A stretch of DNA of 64,000 bases from Mycobacteriales bacterium (GCA_030697205.1 JAUYQP010000010.1:62001-126000), one strand, 5' to 3'; positions 53,277 to 63,618 are shown, counted from the first letter of the stretch. The notes: generated by a model not told the origin, from the sequence alone. Numbers and translations are program-made.

Positions 53277-54803
53277 TCAGGCTGCGGGGCGGAGGATGGT
53301 GTGGAGGCGGTGGCTCGCAGCTGCTGCGGTGCGGGACTCCCGTGGTGGCCGGGCGGGCAGGGGCGGTGGCCAGACCTGCTCGCGGGGTTCGGCGGTTCGG
53401 AAGCCGTGCTGGTCGAGGAGCCGGCCGTCTCGTAGTCGCAGGGTCGCGCCGTCGTGGACGCGGGTGTGGCAGCTGCTGGTGCCGGTGCAGAGCGGGGCGC
53501 AGTTGATCAGGTCGGTGGTGCCGCCGTTGCGCCACCACAGGGCGTGGTGGAGCTCGAGGCGGTCAGCTGGGGCTTGGCAGCCGTCGGTCGCGCACTTCCA
53601 GTCCCACTGGGTCATGCTCGCGAGCCACTGCGGGTGGGTGAAGACGCGACTGCCCCTGCCGACGTCGAGCACCGCTGAGTCCTGGTCGAGCACGACCCGG
53701 GTCAGGGTCGCGTTGCACAGCAGCATCTCCAACGTGGACTCCGCCACCGCGGTCCCGTCAGGGTAGGTCGCCGGTGGGACCGGGTCGCCGAGCAACTCCG
53801 GCGGCAACGCATCAGGACCGGTGGTGTCGGTGTGGGGCAGAAGCTGCCCGTCGCGGGTGAACAGCGGCTCGGTGAACGGGTCCGGCAAGCGTGCCCCGGT
53901 GTCCGGGCAGGTCACCGGGACCCCGTAGAGGTCGCGTTGGCTCTGATGGGCCGCGAGCCGGGCTTCGGGGACGGTCACGACGAGCTGCACCCCGCGGCCT
54001 CGGGTGACGGTCTCGGTCCGGGCCATCCAGAACGTGGCGATCCCGACGAGCGCGTCGACGTCACGCTGCGCGGGGCTGCGGGTGTCCCCGGCAGTCTGGT
54101 CGTTGCGCCGCCACGCACTCAACGCGGCCTTCAGCACCTGCCCGCTGTGCGGGTCGAGCGTCCCGATGAGGTTCCACATCCCCGCGAACCCTTCGGTCAG
54201 GGAGGCTTTGCGCTCGGTGACCTTGTCCCGGTCCTCCTCCGCTGCCGGCTCCGGAGCCAGAGCCCGCAGCCGCTTGCCGAGCTCGCGTTGCAGCACGAGC
54301 GGGTCGGTGAGCTCCGCGAGGTCGCAGAACGCCTGCTCCTGCTCCACCAGCCACTCCGGGCTGTTGAGGGCCGTCCCGATGATGCGCTTGTCGAGCAGGT
54401 CCAGCTGCGTGAGCAGCACCGTGGCGTGGGCGGCGCTGATCCGCGCCGACCGCAGCAGCCGCTCCACCGCCGGCCGCTCCCGCAGGCCGCGGGCGAGCTT
54501 CGCCCACCGGCGCGCCTCCGACGGGCTCATCGGCGCGGACGTCTCCGTCGCGGAGTGCCGGGTGAGCCAGGCCCACTGCGCCTTCGACCCGGTCTGCTGC
54601 CAGGTCTGGGTCGCGTCCACGACCTGCAACCGGGCCGCGACCGCGGCGGCGATCTCGGCCTGCATCGCGAGCAGCTCGTGCACATCCGCCGCCGCGACCA
54701 GCCCGTCAGCAGACGGCTCGATCGCTGCCTGGACCGCAACCCGGGCATCGGTCACGCGCACGTCAGCCGGGACCCCCGCCGTCGCCTGCACCACCGTGAC
54801 CAC
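53277..54803 (-). CDS. DUF222 / HNH endonuclease-domain protein (13E12-like)
   Basis: 508 residues. A long helical DUF222 part (about 20-330) precedes the HNH nuclease end: a zinc-knuckle-like WKCATDGCQ, then LELHHALWWRNGGTTDLINCAPLCTGTSSCHTRVHDG. The layout is that of the mycobacterial 13E12 repeat proteins, which occur in many copies and are thought to be selfish or mobile-associated. The region before the start is AT-richer than the neighbours. It sits between cobN and the cob operon side of the cluster. GTG 54803 is the chosen start. Confidence 0.88.
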   Translation of the reverse strand: MVTVVQATAGVPADVRVTDARVAVQAAIEPSADGLVAAADVHELLAMQAEIAAAVAARLQVVDATQTWQQTGSKAQWAWLTRHSATETSAPMSPSEARRWAKLARGLRERPAVERLLRSARISAAHATVLLTQLDLLDKRIIGTALNSPEWLVEQEQAFCDLAELTDPLVLQRELGKRLRALAPEPAAEEDRDKVTERKASLTEGFAGMWNLIGTLDPHSGQVLKAALSAWRRNDQTAGDTRSPAQRDVDALVGIATFWMARTETVTRGRGVQLVVTVPEARLAAHQSQRDLYGVPVTCPDTGARLPDPFTEPLFTRDGQLLPHTDTTGPDALPPELLGDPVPPATYPDGTAVAESTLEMLLCNATLTRVVLDQDSAVLDVGRGSRVFTHPQWLASMTQWDWKCATDGCQAPADRLELHHALWWRNGGTTDLINCAPLCTGTSSCHTRVHDGATLRLRDGRLLDQHGFRTAEPREQVWPPPLPARPPRESRTAAAASHRLHTILRPAA

Positions 54804-54965
54804 CCCCGATCGAGCCGTTCGCAACTCTGTGCTAATGGTAGCCCGGATCTGGCCCAGCGCAAAGGGTGTGGACGACTTTTTCGGACAGCACTGGACCCGC
54901 ACTGGTGGGGGCACAAGGCCTGCAGGTGCTGATGATCTGTCCGGCGGCCCCACGGCGGGGACGGC

Positions 54966-57900
54966 CTATTCCTCGAGGTCTCCCTCGGTCTCCAGGTAGA
55001 CCGCCTTCAGCGCCTCGACCGCCTCGCCGGTCGGCTCCGCCCACAGCCCGCGGTCGGCCGCCTCGAGCAGCCGCTCGGCGATGCCGCGCAGCGCCCACGG
55101 GTTGCTCTTCTGCATGAAGGCCTTGTTGACCGGGTCCGTGACGTAGGACGTGACGAGCTTCTCGTACATCCAGTCGTCCACGACGCCGGCGGTGGCGTCG
55201 TAGCCGAAGAGGTAGTCGACCGTCGCGGCCATCTCGAAGGCGCCCTTGTAGCCGTGCCGCTGCATCGCGGCGATCCACCGCGGGTTGACGACGCGGGCCC
55301 GGAAGACGCGGTGCGTCTCCTCCTGCAGGGTGCGGGTGCGGACCGCGTCGGGCACGGCAGAGTCACCGACGTACGCCGCGGGGCTCTCCCCCGTCAGTGC
55401 GCGGACCGCCGCGACCATCCCGCCGTGGTACTGGAAGTAGTCGTCGCTGTCGACGATGTCGTGCTCGCGGGTGTCCTGGTTCTTCGCCGCGACGCGCACC
55501 CGCCGGTAGACCCGCTCCATGTCGGTGCGCGCCGCCGCGCCGTCGAGACCCCGGCCGTAGGCGTAGCCGCCCCAGACGGCGTAGACCTCGGCGAGGTCGG
55601 CGTCGGTCTTCCAGTCGCGGCTGTCGATGAGCGGCAGCAGGCCGGCGCCGTAGGCCCCGGGCTTCGAGCCGAAGATCCGGGCGGTGGCCCGGCGCTCGTC
55701 GACGCCCGCGGCGATGTCGGTCATCACGTGGCGACGGACGAGGTTGTCGTCCTCGTCGAGGTCGGCGACGAGGCGGACCGCGTCGTCGAGCAGCGACACG
55801 ACGTGGGGGAAGGCGTCGCGGAAGAAGCCGCTGATCCGCAGGGTGACGTCGACGCGCGGCCGGCCGAGCTCCTCACGGGGCACGACCTCGAGCCCGGTGA
55901 CCCGACGCGACGCCTGGTCCCAGACCGGCCGGACGCCCAGCAACCACAGGGCTTCCGCGATGTCGTCACCGGCGGTGCGCATCGCCGAGGTCCCCCACAC
56001 GACGAGGCCGACGGAGTCGGGGTAGTCGCCGTGGTCGGCGAGGTAGCGCGACAGCAGCGAGTCGGCCAGCGCCCGCCCGGTGTCCCAGGCGTTGCGCGAC
56101 GGGATGGCCTTCGGGTCGACGGAGTAGAAGTTGCGCCCGGTCGGCAGCACGCCGACGAGACCACGGGTGGGCGAGCCGGAAGGACCGGCAGGGACGAAGC
56201 CGCCGCACAGCCCGTGCAGCAGGTTGTCGACCTCGTCGGTGGTGCGCCGCAGCCGCGGCACCACCTCGGTGCAGGCGAACTCGAGCGATGCGACGGCACC
56301 AGGCACGTCACGGTCCAGGACCGAGGCGCACACGGCTGCGGCATCGGTCCAGCCGCGGGCGGCCACGCCCTCGACCAGCTGCCGCGCCAGCCCCTCGAGC
56401 CGGTCGGAGCCGACCCGGTCGTCCTCGGCCTCGCCGTAGGCCTCGCCGAGCACCCGGCGCAGACCGGGCACCGCGCCCGTGACCCCGCCCCAGGACTGCT
56501 GCGCCCGCAGGACCCCGAGCACCAGGTTGACCAAGGCCTCGTCGACCGGCGCCTGACCGAAGACGTGCAGTCCGTCGCGGATGAGGACGTCCTTGACCTC
56601 GCAGAGGTAGCCGTCGAGGTGCAGCACGACGTCGTCGAAGACGTCCTCGCCCGGCTGGGCCTCGTCCACGTGCAGGTCGTGGTGCAGCTGCGCGGCCGTC
56701 ACGAGCTCCCAGATCTGCGCCTGCAGCACCGGGACCTTCGCCGGGTCGAGCGCCTGCACCGTGGCGTACTCGTCGAGCAGGTGCTCGAGCCGCGCCATCT
56801 CGTCGTACGACTCCGCCCTGGCCATCGGCGGGACGAGGTGGTCGACGACGGTCGCGTGCCCGCGGCGCTTGGCCTGCGTGCCCTCGCCCGGGTCGTTGAC
56901 GATGAAGGGGTAGAACAGAGGCAGGTCGCCGAGCACCGCGTCGGGTGCGTCGTCGGCACCGAGCCCGAGACCGCGACCGGGCAGCCACTCGAGCGTCCCG
57001 TGCTTGCCGACGTGGATGACCGCGTGCGCGCCGAAGTCGGTCGCCAGCCAGCGGTAGGCCGCGAGGTAGTGGTGCGACGGCGGCAGGTCGGGGTCGTGGT
57101 AGATCGCGATCGGGTTCTCGCCGAAGCCGCGCGGCGGCTGTATCGCGAGCACGACGTTGCCGTACTGCAGCGCCGCCAGCACGATGTCGTCGCCGTCGAC
57201 GTAGAGCGAGCCGGGCGGCGCCCCCCAGTGCTCGAGCATCTTCGCGCGCAGCACGTCGGGCAGCTCGGAGAACCACTGCTCGTACGACGACAGCGGCACC
57301 CGTGCGACGGCCGCCGACAGCTGCTCCTCGGTCAGCCACTCGACGTCGTGGCCGCCGGCGGCGATGAGGGTGTGGACCAGCTCGTCGCCGTCCTCCGGGA
57401 AGTCCCCGACGTCGTAGCCCGCCTCACGGAGCGCCCGCAGCAGCACGACCGCCGACGCCGGGGTGTCGAGCCCGACCGCGTTGCCGACCCGCGAGTGCTT
57501 CGTGGGGTAGCTCGACAGCACCAGCGCGAGCTTCTTCTCGCCGTTGGGCACGTAGCGCAGCCGCGCGTGGTTGACCGCGATGCCCGCGACGCGGGCGGCC
57601 CGCTCGGCGTCGGCGACGTAGACCGGGATGCCGTCCGCGCCGGTCTCCTTGAAGGAGAACGGCACGGTGATCAGTCGCCCGTCGAACTCCGGGATCGCGA
57701 CCTGCATCGCGGCGTCGATAGGCGCGAGGCCCGCGTCGGAGTCGGCCCACTCGGCGCGCGAGGAGGTCACGCACAGGCCCTGCAGGACGGGTACGTCGAG
57801 AGCCTGCAGCGCGCGCGCGTCCCAGGTCTCCGCGTCGCTCTGGTTGGAGCCGCCACCGGCGAGCACCGTCACGACGAGCGCGTCGACCCGACCGGCGAAG

Positions 57901-58511
57901 AGCTCGGTGACGGCCGGGATCGTGCCGTCGGCGTCGGGGCGCAGCGACGCGACGTAGACCGGCAGCGCGTTGGCGCCCTTGTCCTCGAGCGCGTCGCAGA
58001 GCACGTCGACGAAGCCGGTGTTGCCCGACAGCTCGTGGGCCCGGTAGAAGACGACCCCGACCGTCGGCCGGCTCTCGTCGCGGGCCCGCTCGCCGTGGAC
58101 CCCGAAGGCGGGCAGCGGAGTGGGCGGCTCGAAGCCGTGGCCGGTCAGCAGCAGCGTGTCGGACAGGAAGGCGACCAGCTCGCGGAGGTTCGTCGTACCC
58201 CCCTCGCGCAGGTAGGCGGCGGCGTCGGCGACCACGCCCGCCGGGACGGTCGACAGCGCGGTGAGCTCGGCGTCGACGCCCTCGCCGCCGAGCAGGACCA
58301 CCGGGACGGTCGCGCGGGCGAGCAGGTCGTCGAGGCCGTCCCAGGCACGCCGCCCGCCGAGCAGTCGGACGACGACGAGCGAGACGCCCTCGAAGTCGAC
58401 CGGGGCGTCGAGGCGGGTCGGGTTGGCCAGGCGCAGCGGCAACGCGGGGTCGGGCACGGCGCGGGCGGCGAGCAGGTCGGTGTCGGCGGTGGACAGGAGC
58501 AGCAAGGTCAC
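54966..58511 (-). CDS. cobN: Cobaltochelatase large subunit CobN
   Basis: 1181 residues, close to the normal CobN length of about 1,200. Recognisable blocks are RPTVGVVFYRAHELSGNTGFVDVLCDAL, VLQGLCVTSSRAEWADSDAGL, HVGKHGTLEWLPGRGLGL, VVWGTSAMRTAGDDIAEALWLLGVRPVWD and the C-terminal VTSYVTDPVNKAFMQKSNPWAL. CobN binds the corrin and cobalt, with AAA+/VWA subunits supplying ATP energy. Those are present as the fused gene at 49-51 kb. The start is GTG 58511; no riboswitch is seen in the 69 bp before it. Confidence 0.96.
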   Translation of the reverse strand: MTLLLLSTADTDLLAARAVPDPALPLRLANPTRLDAPVDFEGVSLVVVRLLGGRRAWDGLDDLLARATVPVVLLGGEGVDAELTALSTVPAGVVADAAAYLREGGTTNLRELVAFLSDTLLLTGHGFEPPTPLPAFGVHGERARDESRPTVGVVFYRAHELSGNTGFVDVLCDALEDKGANALPVYVASLRPDADGTIPAVTELFAGRVDALVVTVLAGGGSNQSDAETWDARALQALDVPVLQGLCVTSSRAEWADSDAGLAPIDAAMQVAIPEFDGRLITVPFSFKETGADGIPVYVADAERAARVAGIAVNHARLRYVPNGEKKLALVLSSYPTKHSRVGNAVGLDTPASAVVLLRALREAGYDVGDFPEDGDELVHTLIAAGGHDVEWLTEEQLSAAVARVPLSSYEQWFSELPDVLRAKMLEHWGAPPGSLYVDGDDIVLAALQYGNVVLAIQPPRGFGENPIAIYHDPDLPPSHHYLAAYRWLATDFGAHAVIHVGKHGTLEWLPGRGLGLGADDAPDAVLGDLPLFYPFIVNDPGEGTQAKRRGHATVVDHLVPPMARAESYDEMARLEHLLDEYATVQALDPAKVPVLQAQIWELVTAAQLHHDLHVDEAQPGEDVFDDVVLHLDGYLCEVKDVLIRDGLHVFGQAPVDEALVNLVLGVLRAQQSWGGVTGAVPGLRRVLGEAYGEAEDDRVGSDRLEGLARQLVEGVAARGWTDAAAVCASVLDRDVPGAVASLEFACTEVVPRLRRTTDEVDNLLHGLCGGFVPAGPSGSPTRGLVGVLPTGRNFYSVDPKAIPSRNAWDTGRALADSLLSRYLADHGDYPDSVGLVVWGTSAMRTAGDDIAEALWLLGVRPVWDQASRRVTGLEVVPREELGRPRVDVTLRISGFFRDAFPHVVSLLDDAVRLVADLDEDDNLVRRHVMTDIAAGVDERRATARIFGSKPGAYGAGLLPLIDSRDWKTDADLAEVYAVWGGYAYGRGLDGAAARTDMERVYRRVRVAAKNQDTREHDIVDSDDYFQYHGGMVAAVRALTGESPAAYVGDSAVPDAVRTRTLQEETHRVFRARVVNPRWIAAMQRHGYKGAFEMAATVDYLFGYDATAGVVDDWMYEKLVTSYVTDPVNKAFMQKSNPWALRGIAERLLEAADRGLWAEPTGEAVEALKAVYLETEGDLEE

Positions 58512-58580
58512 GGGGAGCCAGTGTCCACAGGTGCGCCGCGGGTCCTTGCGGCCGGGGTCCGACGCCCGCAGACTGCTCGC

Positions 58581-58856
58581 ATGACGACGACCGCCCAGAC
58601 GTGGGTGCTGCTGGGCATCCTCGGTGTCCTCGTCAGCGGACTGCTGGTCTCGTGGTCGGTGGCGTTCTCGTCACTGCGAAGCGAGTTCCGTGGGCTCTTC
58701 GCCGGGCTGCGCAGCGAGATCTCGGGCTTCCGGGGCGAGATGGACGCCCGCTTCGCGGCGGTGGACACCCGCTTCGACGGGGTGGACCGGCGGCTCGACG
58801 ACCTCGACCGCGACGTGCAGGCGCTGTCGGACCGGGTCTTCCGCGACCGGCCCTGA
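58581..58856 (+). CDS. Small membrane-anchored coiled-coil protein
   Basis: 91 residues. One N-terminal helix (TWVLLGILGVLVSGLLVSWSVAF) anchors it, then heptad-like repeats follow: LRSEFRGLFAGLRSEISGFRGEMDARFAAVDTRFDGVDRRLDDLDRDVQALSDRV. The repeats resemble the hemolysin-XhlA or DUF1640 type of coiled coil. The role is unknown. ATG 58581 is divergent from cobN with 69 bp between, and its stop is 3 bp from the convergent TetR gene. Confidence 0.75.
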   Translation: MTTTAQTWVLLGILGVLVSGLLVSWSVAFSSLRSEFRGLFAGLRSEISGFRGEMDARFAAVDTRFDGVDRRLDDLDRDVQALSDRVFRDRP

Positions 58857-58859
58857 CCG

Positions 58860-59438
58860 CTAGGCCGGCGGCTCGACGAGCGCCCGCAGCGCCGGCTCCA
58901 GCAGCCGGGTGATGTCCTCGCGCGACGCGCCGGCGACGGCGGGCAGCTCGAGCAGGTAGCGCGCCATCCCGAGCCCGATCATGCAGGCCCCGACCAGGCC
59001 GGCCCGCAGTTCGGCCTCGTCACCGCCGATCACCCGCGCCACCGCGTCGGAGCGCTCGCACATGACCTCGTCGCGCATGACGGCGGCGGCCGAGGGGTGC
59101 GTCAGGCACGCGCGCATCAGCGCCACCGCAGAGCCCTTGTCGGGCGAGTCCTCGAACTTCGCGAACAGGTCGGCCAGCGCCGCCGCGGGCAGAGTGTCGG
59201 AGACCGCGGTGGAGATGGTCTCGTGCTCGTGCAGCCACTGGGCCGAGGACGTGAACAGCCCCTCCTTGTTGCCGAAGTAGTGCATGACGAGCGCCGGGTC
59301 GACCCCCGCCCGGGAGGCGACCCCACGGATCGTCGTCCGCTCGTAGCCGAGTTCGGCGAACAGCGCCTGGGCGGCGTCGACGATCGCGGCCTCGGTGCGG
59401 CGACGGCGCTCCTCGCGAGGGACGGCCTCCGCTGTCAT
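58860..59438 (-). CDS. TetR-family regulator of the adjacent MFS exporter
   Basis: 192 residues. The DNA-binding part EAAIVDAAQALFAELGYERTTIRGVASRAGVDPALVMHYFGNKEGLF is typical, and the C-terminal part matches TetR_C_17 (tetracyclin repressor-like) members. The ATG at 59438 has a TAGAGT box seven bases upstream, so it may be leaderless. A strong inverted repeat stands in the 81-bp divergent promoter shared with the exporter. Drug-inducible derepression is the likely scheme. Confidence 0.9.
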   Translation of the reverse strand: MTAEAVPREERRRRTEAAIVDAAQALFAELGYERTTIRGVASRAGVDPALVMHYFGNKEGLFTSSAQWLHEHETISTAVSDTLPAAALADLFAKFEDSPDKGSAVALMRACLTHPSAAAVMRDEVMCERSDAVARVIGGDEAELRAGLVGACMIGLGMARYLLELPAVAGASREDITRLLEPALRALVEPPA

Positions 59439-59456
59439 GAAACTCACTCTACACGC

Positions 59457-59477
59457 GTTGACCGTAGAACGGTCAAC
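59457..59477. promoter_or_regulatory. TetR operator: 9-bp arms GTTGACCGT-AGA-ACGGTCAAC
   Basis: Perfect nine-base arms around three bases, centred in the divergent region between the TetR and MFS genes and locally AT-richer. Its placement between both start codons fits joint repression. Confidence 0.75.
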
Positions 59478-59519
59478 AGTCTACGCTCGTTGAGCCAATC
59501 GTTTCGAGAGAGGTCCACC

Positions 59520-61058
59520 ATGTCCGTCACCAGTGAGGTGCGCCGCGCAGACGGCACCACCCACAAGGGCCTCGCGCTGGTCGTGATCGCCATCAGCCAG
59601 CTCATGGTCGTGCTCGACGCGACCATTGTGAACGTCGCGCTCGACGACATCTACCGCGCGCTCGACTTCACCTCCCAGGCCGACCTGTCGTGGGTCGTCA
59701 CCGGCTACACCCTGACCTTCGGCGGCTTCCTGCTGCTGGGCGGCAAGCTGGCCGACCGGCTCGGCCGCAGGCGGGTCTTCATCGCCGGCGCCGTGCTGTT
59801 CGCCGTCGCCTCGGCCCTCGGTGGCGCGGCCGCCAACCCCGGCATGCTCATCGCCGCGCGCCTGCTGCAGGGCCTCGGCGGCGCGCTCATGTCGCCCGCC
59901 GCGTTGTCGCTGCTCACCGTGACCTTCGAGGAGGGCCCGGAGCGCAACAAGGCGCTCGGCGTCTTCTCCGCCATCACCGCCGGCGGCGCGGCCCTCGGCC
60001 TCATCCTCGGCGGTCTGCTCACCGACTACCTCAACTGGCGCTGGGTGCTGCTCGTCAACATCCCGATCGCGGTCCTGGCGACCGTCGGGGCGCTGCGCTT
60101 CGTGCCGGAGAGCAAGGACGAGACCGCCCAGGGCTTCGACGTCCCCGGTGCGGTCCTCGCGACGACCGGCCTCATCGCGCTGGTCTACGGCCTGGTGAAG
60201 GTCAACGACCCGACGACCACGGGTACGACGAGCGCGCTCACCTTCGCCGCGGCCGTCGTACTCCTGGTCGCCTTCGTGGTCTGGCAGCTGCGCACCCCGA
60301 CACCGCTGGTGCCGTTCCGGCTGTTCAAGAACCGCAACATCCTCGCGGCCGACGTCGGTGCGCTGCTCGTCGGCACCGGCATCTTCGCGCTGTTCTTCTT
60401 CGTGGTGCTGTGGATGCAGCAGATCAACGGCTACAGCGCGATCCGCTCCGGCCTCGCCTTCCTGCCGATGACCTTCCTCATCGGCGGCAGCGCGGCCTTC
60501 GCCGCGAAGACCCTCGCCCGCACCGGCGCCCGCCCGCTGCTCATGGCCGGCATGTCGCTCGCGACGCTCGGCATGCTGCTGCTCGGCCTGCGCCTCGAGC
60601 CCGACAGCAGCTACGTCACGGTGATCCTGCCGTCCCTGGTCCTCGTCGCGATGGGCATGGGCATGACCTTCGTGGCGCTCACCGCCGCCGCCATCGCGGG
60701 CGTCCCCCACGAGGACGCGGGCATCGCCTCAGCGCTGCTCAACGCCGGCCAGCAGGTCGGTGGTGCGCTCGGCCTCGCCCTGCTCGCCGCGGTCAGCACC
60801 GGTCGCAGCGGCGCGGTCCTCGACGGCTTCGAGGCCAAGCAGGAGCAGGTCCGCACCGCGCTGCAGTCCGGTCCGCCCACGCCTGACACCCTCGCAGTGC
60901 TCGGTCGCGTGCAGGACGCGCTGGTGCAGGGCTGGGGCGTCGGCTTCGTCGTCGCCGCCGGCTTCTTGCTCGCCGCGGGCCTGGTCTTCTCCCGGATCAA
61001 GGTCTCTAAGGAGGACGCCGCCGCGGCTCTCAAGGAGTCGATGGCCGGCGCCGCCTGA
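59520..61058 (+). CDS. MFS exporter, DHA2 (EmrB/QacA) family
   Basis: 512 residues with about 14 helices. Motifs are LMVVLDATIVNVALDDI (DHA2 motif D), GKLADRLGRRRVF (motif A) and ITAGGAALGLILGGLLTDYLNWRWVLLVNIPI (motif C). It pumps drugs or metabolites using protons. ATG 59520 follows a GAGAGAGG site. It is divergent from its TetR regulator. A palindromic repeat lies just after the stop and may end transcription. Confidence 0.95.
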   Translation: MSVTSEVRRADGTTHKGLALVVIAISQLMVVLDATIVNVALDDIYRALDFTSQADLSWVVTGYTLTFGGFLLLGGKLADRLGRRRVFIAGAVLFAVASALGGAAANPGMLIAARLLQGLGGALMSPAALSLLTVTFEEGPERNKALGVFSAITAGGAALGLILGGLLTDYLNWRWVLLVNIPIAVLATVGALRFVPESKDETAQGFDVPGAVLATTGLIALVYGLVKVNDPTTTGTTSALTFAAAVVLLVAFVVWQLRTPTPLVPFRLFKNRNILAADVGALLVGTGIFALFFFVVLWMQQINGYSAIRSGLAFLPMTFLIGGSAAFAAKTLARTGARPLLMAGMSLATLGMLLLGLRLEPDSSYVTVILPSLVLVAMGMGMTFVALTAAAIAGVPHEDAGIASALLNAGQQVGGALGLALLAAVSTGRSGAVLDGFEAKQEQVRTALQSGPPTPDTLAVLGRVQDALVQGWGVGFVVAAGFLLAAGLVFSRIKVSKEDAAAALKESMAGAA

Positions 61059-61074
61059 CCCCCACATCCCGCGG

Positions 61075-61132
61075 TGATCTTCGCCTTGTTGCGATGTCTC
61101 ACGCTCGGAGAGTCGCAAGGAGGCGAAGATCA
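61075..61132 (+). repeat. 58-bp palindromic repeat, copy B
   Basis: Same arms as copy A (30629-30686): TGATCTTCGCC, three unpaired bases, TTGCGA, an 18-base loop, then TCGCAA-GGA-GGCGAAGATCA. The loop sequence differs. It stands between the convergent MFS and cobQ genes, where a two-way terminator would be expected. Confidence 0.75.
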
Positions 61133-61195
61133 ACCGGCCAGGGGGTCCGGGGCGGTCAGGAGCGGCACGGGGCGGGGCGTGCTGGAGCGACCGCG

Positions 61196-62683
61196 TCAGG
61201 GGGCGCCGGGGGGCACGAACGGCAGCCCAGCCGGCGCGCCCTGCTCGATCAGCCGCACGACCGCGTCGGTGTCGAGGTGGTCGGCCACCAGGTCACCGAG
61301 GGCGTCGAGCCGGGCCTGGCGGACATCGACGAAGGACCGCTCCCCCGCAATCCAGTCGCGGCCCGCGGCCGCTGCGACCTCCTGGAGCAGCAGCCGTCGC
61401 AGGCCGTCGCTCTCCAGCGCGCCGTGCCAGACCGTGCCGGTGACGACGCCGTCGCGGCAGCCGCCCGGGAAGTCCTCGCCGCCGTGCGGGGTGACGACGC
61501 CGTGGTGGATCTCGTAGGCCGTGGTGACCGGCAGCCCGCGCCACGAACCGGTCGGGCGGGCCAGCACCTTCTCGGCCCCGAAGGCCGTCGTCACCGGCAG
61601 CAGCCCGAGGCCGTCGACCGACCCCGCGCGCGACTCGACGTCGTCGGCGATCGTGGTGCCGAGCATCTGGTAGCCGCCGCAGACGCCCAGCACCGGGCGT
61701 CCCTCGGCGACCCGGCGGGCGAGCGCGTCCGCGAGCCCGCGGTCGCGCAACCAGCGCAGGTCGGCGACGGTCTGGCGGGTGCCGGGCAGGACCACGAGGT
61801 CGGCGTCGGCGAGCTCCTCGGGCGTCGTCGCGAAGCGGACCAGCACGCCGGGCTCGCTGCGCAGCGCGTCGACGTCGGTCCAGTTGGACAGCCGCGGCAG
61901 CCGGATGACGGAGACCCGCAGGACGTCGCGGCCGAGCGCCGGCAGCGGCGTGATGGGGGCGGACAGGCCGAGGGAGTCCTCGACGTCGAGCTCGAGGCCC
62001 TCCGTCCACGGCAGCACCCCGAGGGTCGGTCGGCCGGTGAGCCGCTCGAGCATCGCGAGTCCGGGGCGGAGCAGCTCGACGTCGCCGCGGAACTTGTTGA
62101 TCACGAAGCCGACGACCAGCGCCTGGTCCTCGGGGCTGAGCAGCGCGACCGTCCCGAACAGCCCCGCGAAGACCCCGCCGGGGTTGATGTCGCCGACGAC
62201 GAGGACCGGCAGGTCGGCCGCACGGGCAAGGCCCATGTTGGCGATGTCGGTGGCCCGCAGGTTGATCTCAGCCGGGCTGCCTGCGCCCTCGCAGACGACC
62301 ACGTCGAAGCGGGCGCGCAGGTCGGCGAGGCAGGCGAGCGCGACCTCGAGCAGCGCGGCCTTGTGGTCGCGGTAGGTGAGCGCCGACACGTCGGCGTAGG
62401 GCTTGCCGAGCAGCACGACCTGCGACGTGCGGTCGGACCCGGGCTTGAGCAGCACCGGGTTCATCGCGGCCTCGGGCTCGATCCCGGCGGCGGCCGCCTG
62501 CATCGCCTGGGCCCGGCCGATCTCCGCCCCGTCGAGGGTGACGTGGGAGTTGAGGCTCATGTTCTGCGCCTTGAACGGCGCGACCGTGACGCCCTGCCGC
62601 GCGAGCCACCGGCACAGCCCGGCGGTCAGCACCGACTTGCCGGCGTCGGAGGTGGTGCCCGCGACGAGCAGCGCGCCCTTCAC
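61196..62683 (-). CDS. cobQ: Cobyric acid synthase
   Basis: 495 residues. The N-terminal domain has the P-loop [21 protein letters not shown] and [29 protein letters not shown]. The C-terminal amidotransferase has [11 protein letters not shown], the nucleophile Cys in [10 protein letters not shown] and the His of AYEIHHG. It amidates side chains b, d, e and g of adenosylcobyrinate diamide. GTG 62683 overlaps the cobD stop by four bases. Confidence 0.96.
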   Translation of the reverse strand: MKGALLVAGTTSDAGKSVLTAGLCRWLARQGVTVAPFKAQNMSLNSHVTLDGAEIGRAQAMQAAAAGIEPEAAMNPVLLKPGSDRTSQVVLLGKPYADVSALTYRDHKAALLEVALACLADLRARFDVVVCEGAGSPAEINLRATDIANMGLARAADLPVLVVGDINPGGVFAGLFGTVALLSPEDQALVVGFVINKFRGDVELLRPGLAMLERLTGRPTLGVLPWTEGLELDVEDSLGLSAPITPLPALGRDVLRVSVIRLPRLSNWTDVDALRSEPGVLVRFATTPEELADADLVVLPGTRQTVADLRWLRDRGLADALARRVAEGRPVLGVCGGYQMLGTTIADDVESRAGSVDGLGLLPVTTAFGAEKVLARPTGSWRGLPVTTAYEIHHGVVTPHGGEDFPGGCRDGVVTGTVWHGALESDGLRRLLLQEVAAAAGRDWIAGERSFVDVRQARLDALGDLVADHLDTDAVVRLIEQGAPAGLPFVPPGAP

Positions 62684-63618
62684 CTGCGCACCGCCGCCGC
62701 CGCCACGGCGAGGGCACCGGTGGCCAGGCAGACCGCGCCGGACAGGCGGGTCGCACGGGCGATGTCGTCGACTCCGGGGGCCGGGCCGTTGCCGAGCAGC
62801 GGCCGGTCCTCGACCCGGCCCGCGTAGGCGAGCCGCCCCCCGAGGGTGCGGCCGAGCGCCCCGGCGAAGGCGGCCTCGACCGGGCCGGCGTTGGGGCTGG
62901 GGTGCTTGTGGCCGTCTCGGCGCCACGCCGCGACCGCGGCGCGCGGCCGGCCCCCGACGAGCGGGGCGAGTACGACGGCAAGGCCCGCCGTCAGCCGGGC
63001 CGGCAGCAGGTTGGCCACGTCGTCCGTGCGCGCGGCCGCCCACCCGAAGCGCTCGTGGCGCGGCGACCGGTGGCCGACCATCGCGTCGAGGGTGTTGACC
63101 GCGCGGTAGGCCAGCAGGCCCGGCACGCCGCCGACGGCTCCCCACAGGAGCGGGCCGACCACGGCGTCGGAGGTGTTCTCGGCGACCGACTCGACGACGG
63201 CCCGCGCGAGGCCCGCCTCGTCCAGCCCCGAGGGGTCACGGCCGCACAGGTGCGGCAGCCGCTCCCGCGCCGCGGTGAGGTCACCGGCCCGCAGGTGGCC
63301 TTCGAGGACGCGGGCCTCGCGGCGGAGCGTCGTACCTCCGACCACGGCCCACGTGGCTGCAGCGGTGAGCGCGACCCGGCCCGCGGGGGTCCTCCCGACC
63401 GCACGCTCGGCCAGCAGTCCGAGAGCTGCGGTGCCGGCGACGAGCGCTCCGGCGTAGCCGGCCCCGACGGCGCGCGAGTCGCGGTGGACCACCTGCTCGA
63501 CGCGTCCGGCGACGGTCCCGAAGACCGCGACGGGATGGGCCCGGCGCGGGTCGGCGAGCAGCGCGTCGAGGCCAAGACCCGCGACGACGCCCGCCGCGGC
63601 GGGCCAGCTCCTGGTCAC
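62680..63618 (-). CDS. cobD: Adenosylcobinamide-phosphate synthase
   Basis: 312 residues, membrane-bound with about five hydrophobic segments. Family blocks are [99 protein letters not shown]. CobD/CbiB joins cobyric acid to aminopropanol phosphate. It is upstream of and coupled to cobQ. The GTG start at 63618 lies 13 bp after a small membrane-protein gene. Confidence 0.95.
   Translation of the reverse strand: MTRSWPAAAGVVAGLGLDALLADPRRAHPVAVFGTVAGRVEQVVHRDSRAVGAGYAGALVAGTAALGLLAERAVGRTPAGRVALTAAATWAVVGGTTLRREARVLEGHLRAGDLTAARERLPHLCGRDPSGLDEAGLARAVVESVAENTSDAVVGPLLWGAVGGVPGLLAYRAVNTLDAMVGHRSPRHERFGWAAARTDDVANLLPARLTAGLAVVLAPLVGGRPRAAVAAWRRDGHKHPSPNAGPVEAAFAGALGRTLGGRLAYAGRVEDRPLLGNGPAPGVDDIARATRLSGAVCLATGALAVAAAAVRR

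Noticed and set aside
55254-58856. A 1,200-codon open frame antisense to cobN
   Set aside because: Same antisense artefact; cobN is unmistakable. Only its last 92 codons, from ATG 58581, are a real gene.
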